This document shows, piece after piece, positions 61,752-62,133 of a DNA stretch of 62,133 bases (within the stretch, counting starts at the first letter, position 1; every line of letters begins with the position of its first letter). The position numbers and the translations under genes are program-made. The notes under the pieces were generated by a model. It worked only from the letters and a program-made list of their open reading frames with translations. It made no database searches and was not told where the DNA came from. Origin of the DNA: CAVVTR01 sp963751245 (GTDB taxonomy: Bacteria; Acidobacteriota; Thermoanaerobaculia; Thermoanaerobaculales; Thermoanaerobaculaceae); assembly GCA_963751245.1 (NCBI GenBank), contig CAVVTR010000017.1, positions 1 to 62,133 of the forward strand. Reading direction: 5' to 3'.

Positions 61752-62133
61752 GCCGAAGGGTGGCGGCCGGAGCCGCGGTCGTCCTCGCGGCCGCCATGGC
61801 TGCCGCGAGCGGGCTGCGGGGGGCGTGGACGGTCGTGCAGGAGGCCCAGGGCCGCGACGCGGCGGCGGGAAGGACCCTCGTGGCCCACGTGATCGTGGCG
61901 CTGGCGGACAACGCTCACCAGGGCATCGTGCCGCTGCCGCCCGCCCTCGGCGACGGCGCCGACGCCGCCGGGAACCTCTACTGGGGCGCCCGCTATGGGC
62001 TCCGCACCTTTCTCGCGACGTCGCCGCACTGGGCGCTCGTGGGCACGGTGCCGCCTCCGGAGGGCCGGATCATGCAACGCGTGGTGTTCCGGCTACGGGA
62101 CCCGGGGCCGTGGGCGCCCGCTGGAGTGGTCGT
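61748..62133 (+). CDS. Exported protein of unknown family, 5' part
   Basis: The window ends inside this gene after about 128 residues. The TTG at 61748 overlaps the previous stop (TTGA). A GTG at 61760 is an alternative. A signal peptide (VAAGAAVVLAAAMAAASG) is followed by LVAHVIVALADNAHQGIVPL, then GAGDGADAAGNLYWGARYG-like residues (DAAGNLYWGARYGLRTFLAT) and SPHWALVG. I recall proteins from diverse bacteria sharing a DNxxQGIVPVPxxLGNGDDPxxNLYWG core, of no known function, and this matches that pattern. Identification beyond that is not possible from the fragment. Confidence 0.72.
   Translation, partial: MSRRVAAGAAVVLAAAMAAASGLRGAWTVVQEAQGRDAAAGRTLVAHVIVALADNAHQGIVPLPPALGDGADAAGNLYWGARYGLRTFLATSPHWALVGTVPPPEGRIMQRVVFRLRDPGPWAPAGVV

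Noticed and set aside
899..62133. tRNA or rRNA genes
   Set aside because: No cloverleaf with a GTTCRA-type T-arm or rRNA-like conserved stretch was noticed on either strand when reading the intergenic regions. A covariance-model scan would be needed to be certain.

Overview
The window is almost entirely one block of very GC-rich DNA (by eye about three quarters G+C) carrying about 46 genes. A short AT-rich stretch (1 to about 899) is joined to its left end. The AT-rich piece holds the frameshifted 5' end of an lpxH-type hydrolase gene and the C-terminal part of an M1 aminopeptidase gene, both of Bacteroidota character. At about 899-905 base composition, codon usage and coding frames all change at once, and a gene is cut on each side, so I read this as an assembly chimera or contig-end misjoin. 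The GC-rich part looks like Acidobacteriota (a Thermoanaerobaculia-type lineage). The support is two large exported SBBP/PKD proteins ending in a C-terminal domain I associate with that group, plus tricorn-type S41 and M64 peptidases, PIG-L/symporter pairs and long Ala/Arg/Pro-rich proteins. That assignment is inference.

Layout. 1136-12399: a membrane-anchored sulfite-oxidase-fold molybdoenzyme; a DUF2239 gene with a clear sigma70 promoter and a palindromic operator; an operon of PIG-L deacetylase, a 48-residue membrane protein and a sodium:solute symporter; a secreted tricorn-like protease; a CitE-like lyase. 12491-19883: yceH, an HMA copper chaperone, a degraded inverted-repeat element, then a cbb3 oxidase operon (ccoS, ccoN, ccoO, monoheme ccoP-like), a copper P-type ATPase and a Met/His-rich membrane protein. 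20024-31789: tandem SBBP/PKD exported proteins, an M23 peptidase, a DUF481 protein, an aminotransferase, a rhomboid-like membrane protein and an M64 peptidase. 32010-35622: the Na+-translocating methylmalonyl-CoA decarboxylase operon mmdA-D-C-B. 35623-36545: a small island with an MntA/HepT toxin-antitoxin pair whose hepT is broken. 36584-46483: a BNR/sortilin-like lipoprotein, then a periplasmic PaoABC-type molybdenum hydroxylase operon with MobA-like and XdhC maturation factors, followed by a Tat-exported amidase. 46576-53947: a stress-type coiled-coil protein, nicotinamidase, a hairpin-rich repeat cluster, a CitMHS-type antiporter, a PBP1-type peptidoglycan synthase, a small exported protein and an MbfA-type ferritin-VIT1 fusion. 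54088-62133 (window end): five consecutive genes in one direction, all for exported proteins. These are a Cys-rich protein, a 1,148-residue multidomain protein with GWxLD repeats, two TPR-PDZ proteins and the start of a fifth. No known system matches this set, and it is the best candidate here for an undescribed one.

How the genes work together. The cbb3 oxidase, copper ATPase and HMA chaperone form a microaerobic respiration and copper-insertion unit. The mmd genes couple decarboxylation of methylmalonyl-CoA to sodium export, which could feed the Na+-dependent symporter. The Mo-hydroxylase genes make a periplasmic aldehyde or heterocycle oxidase with its own cofactor chaperones.

Sequence quality. 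About ten single-base frame disruptions lie in otherwise intact genes (lpxH, second PKD protein, M64 peptidase, hepT, BNR protein, Mo-hydroxylase large subunit). In most the protein continues correctly in the next frame and several sit in short homopolymers, so sequencing error is likelier than gene decay. hepT is the exception where real decay is plausible. No tRNA, rRNA or CRISPR array was seen.
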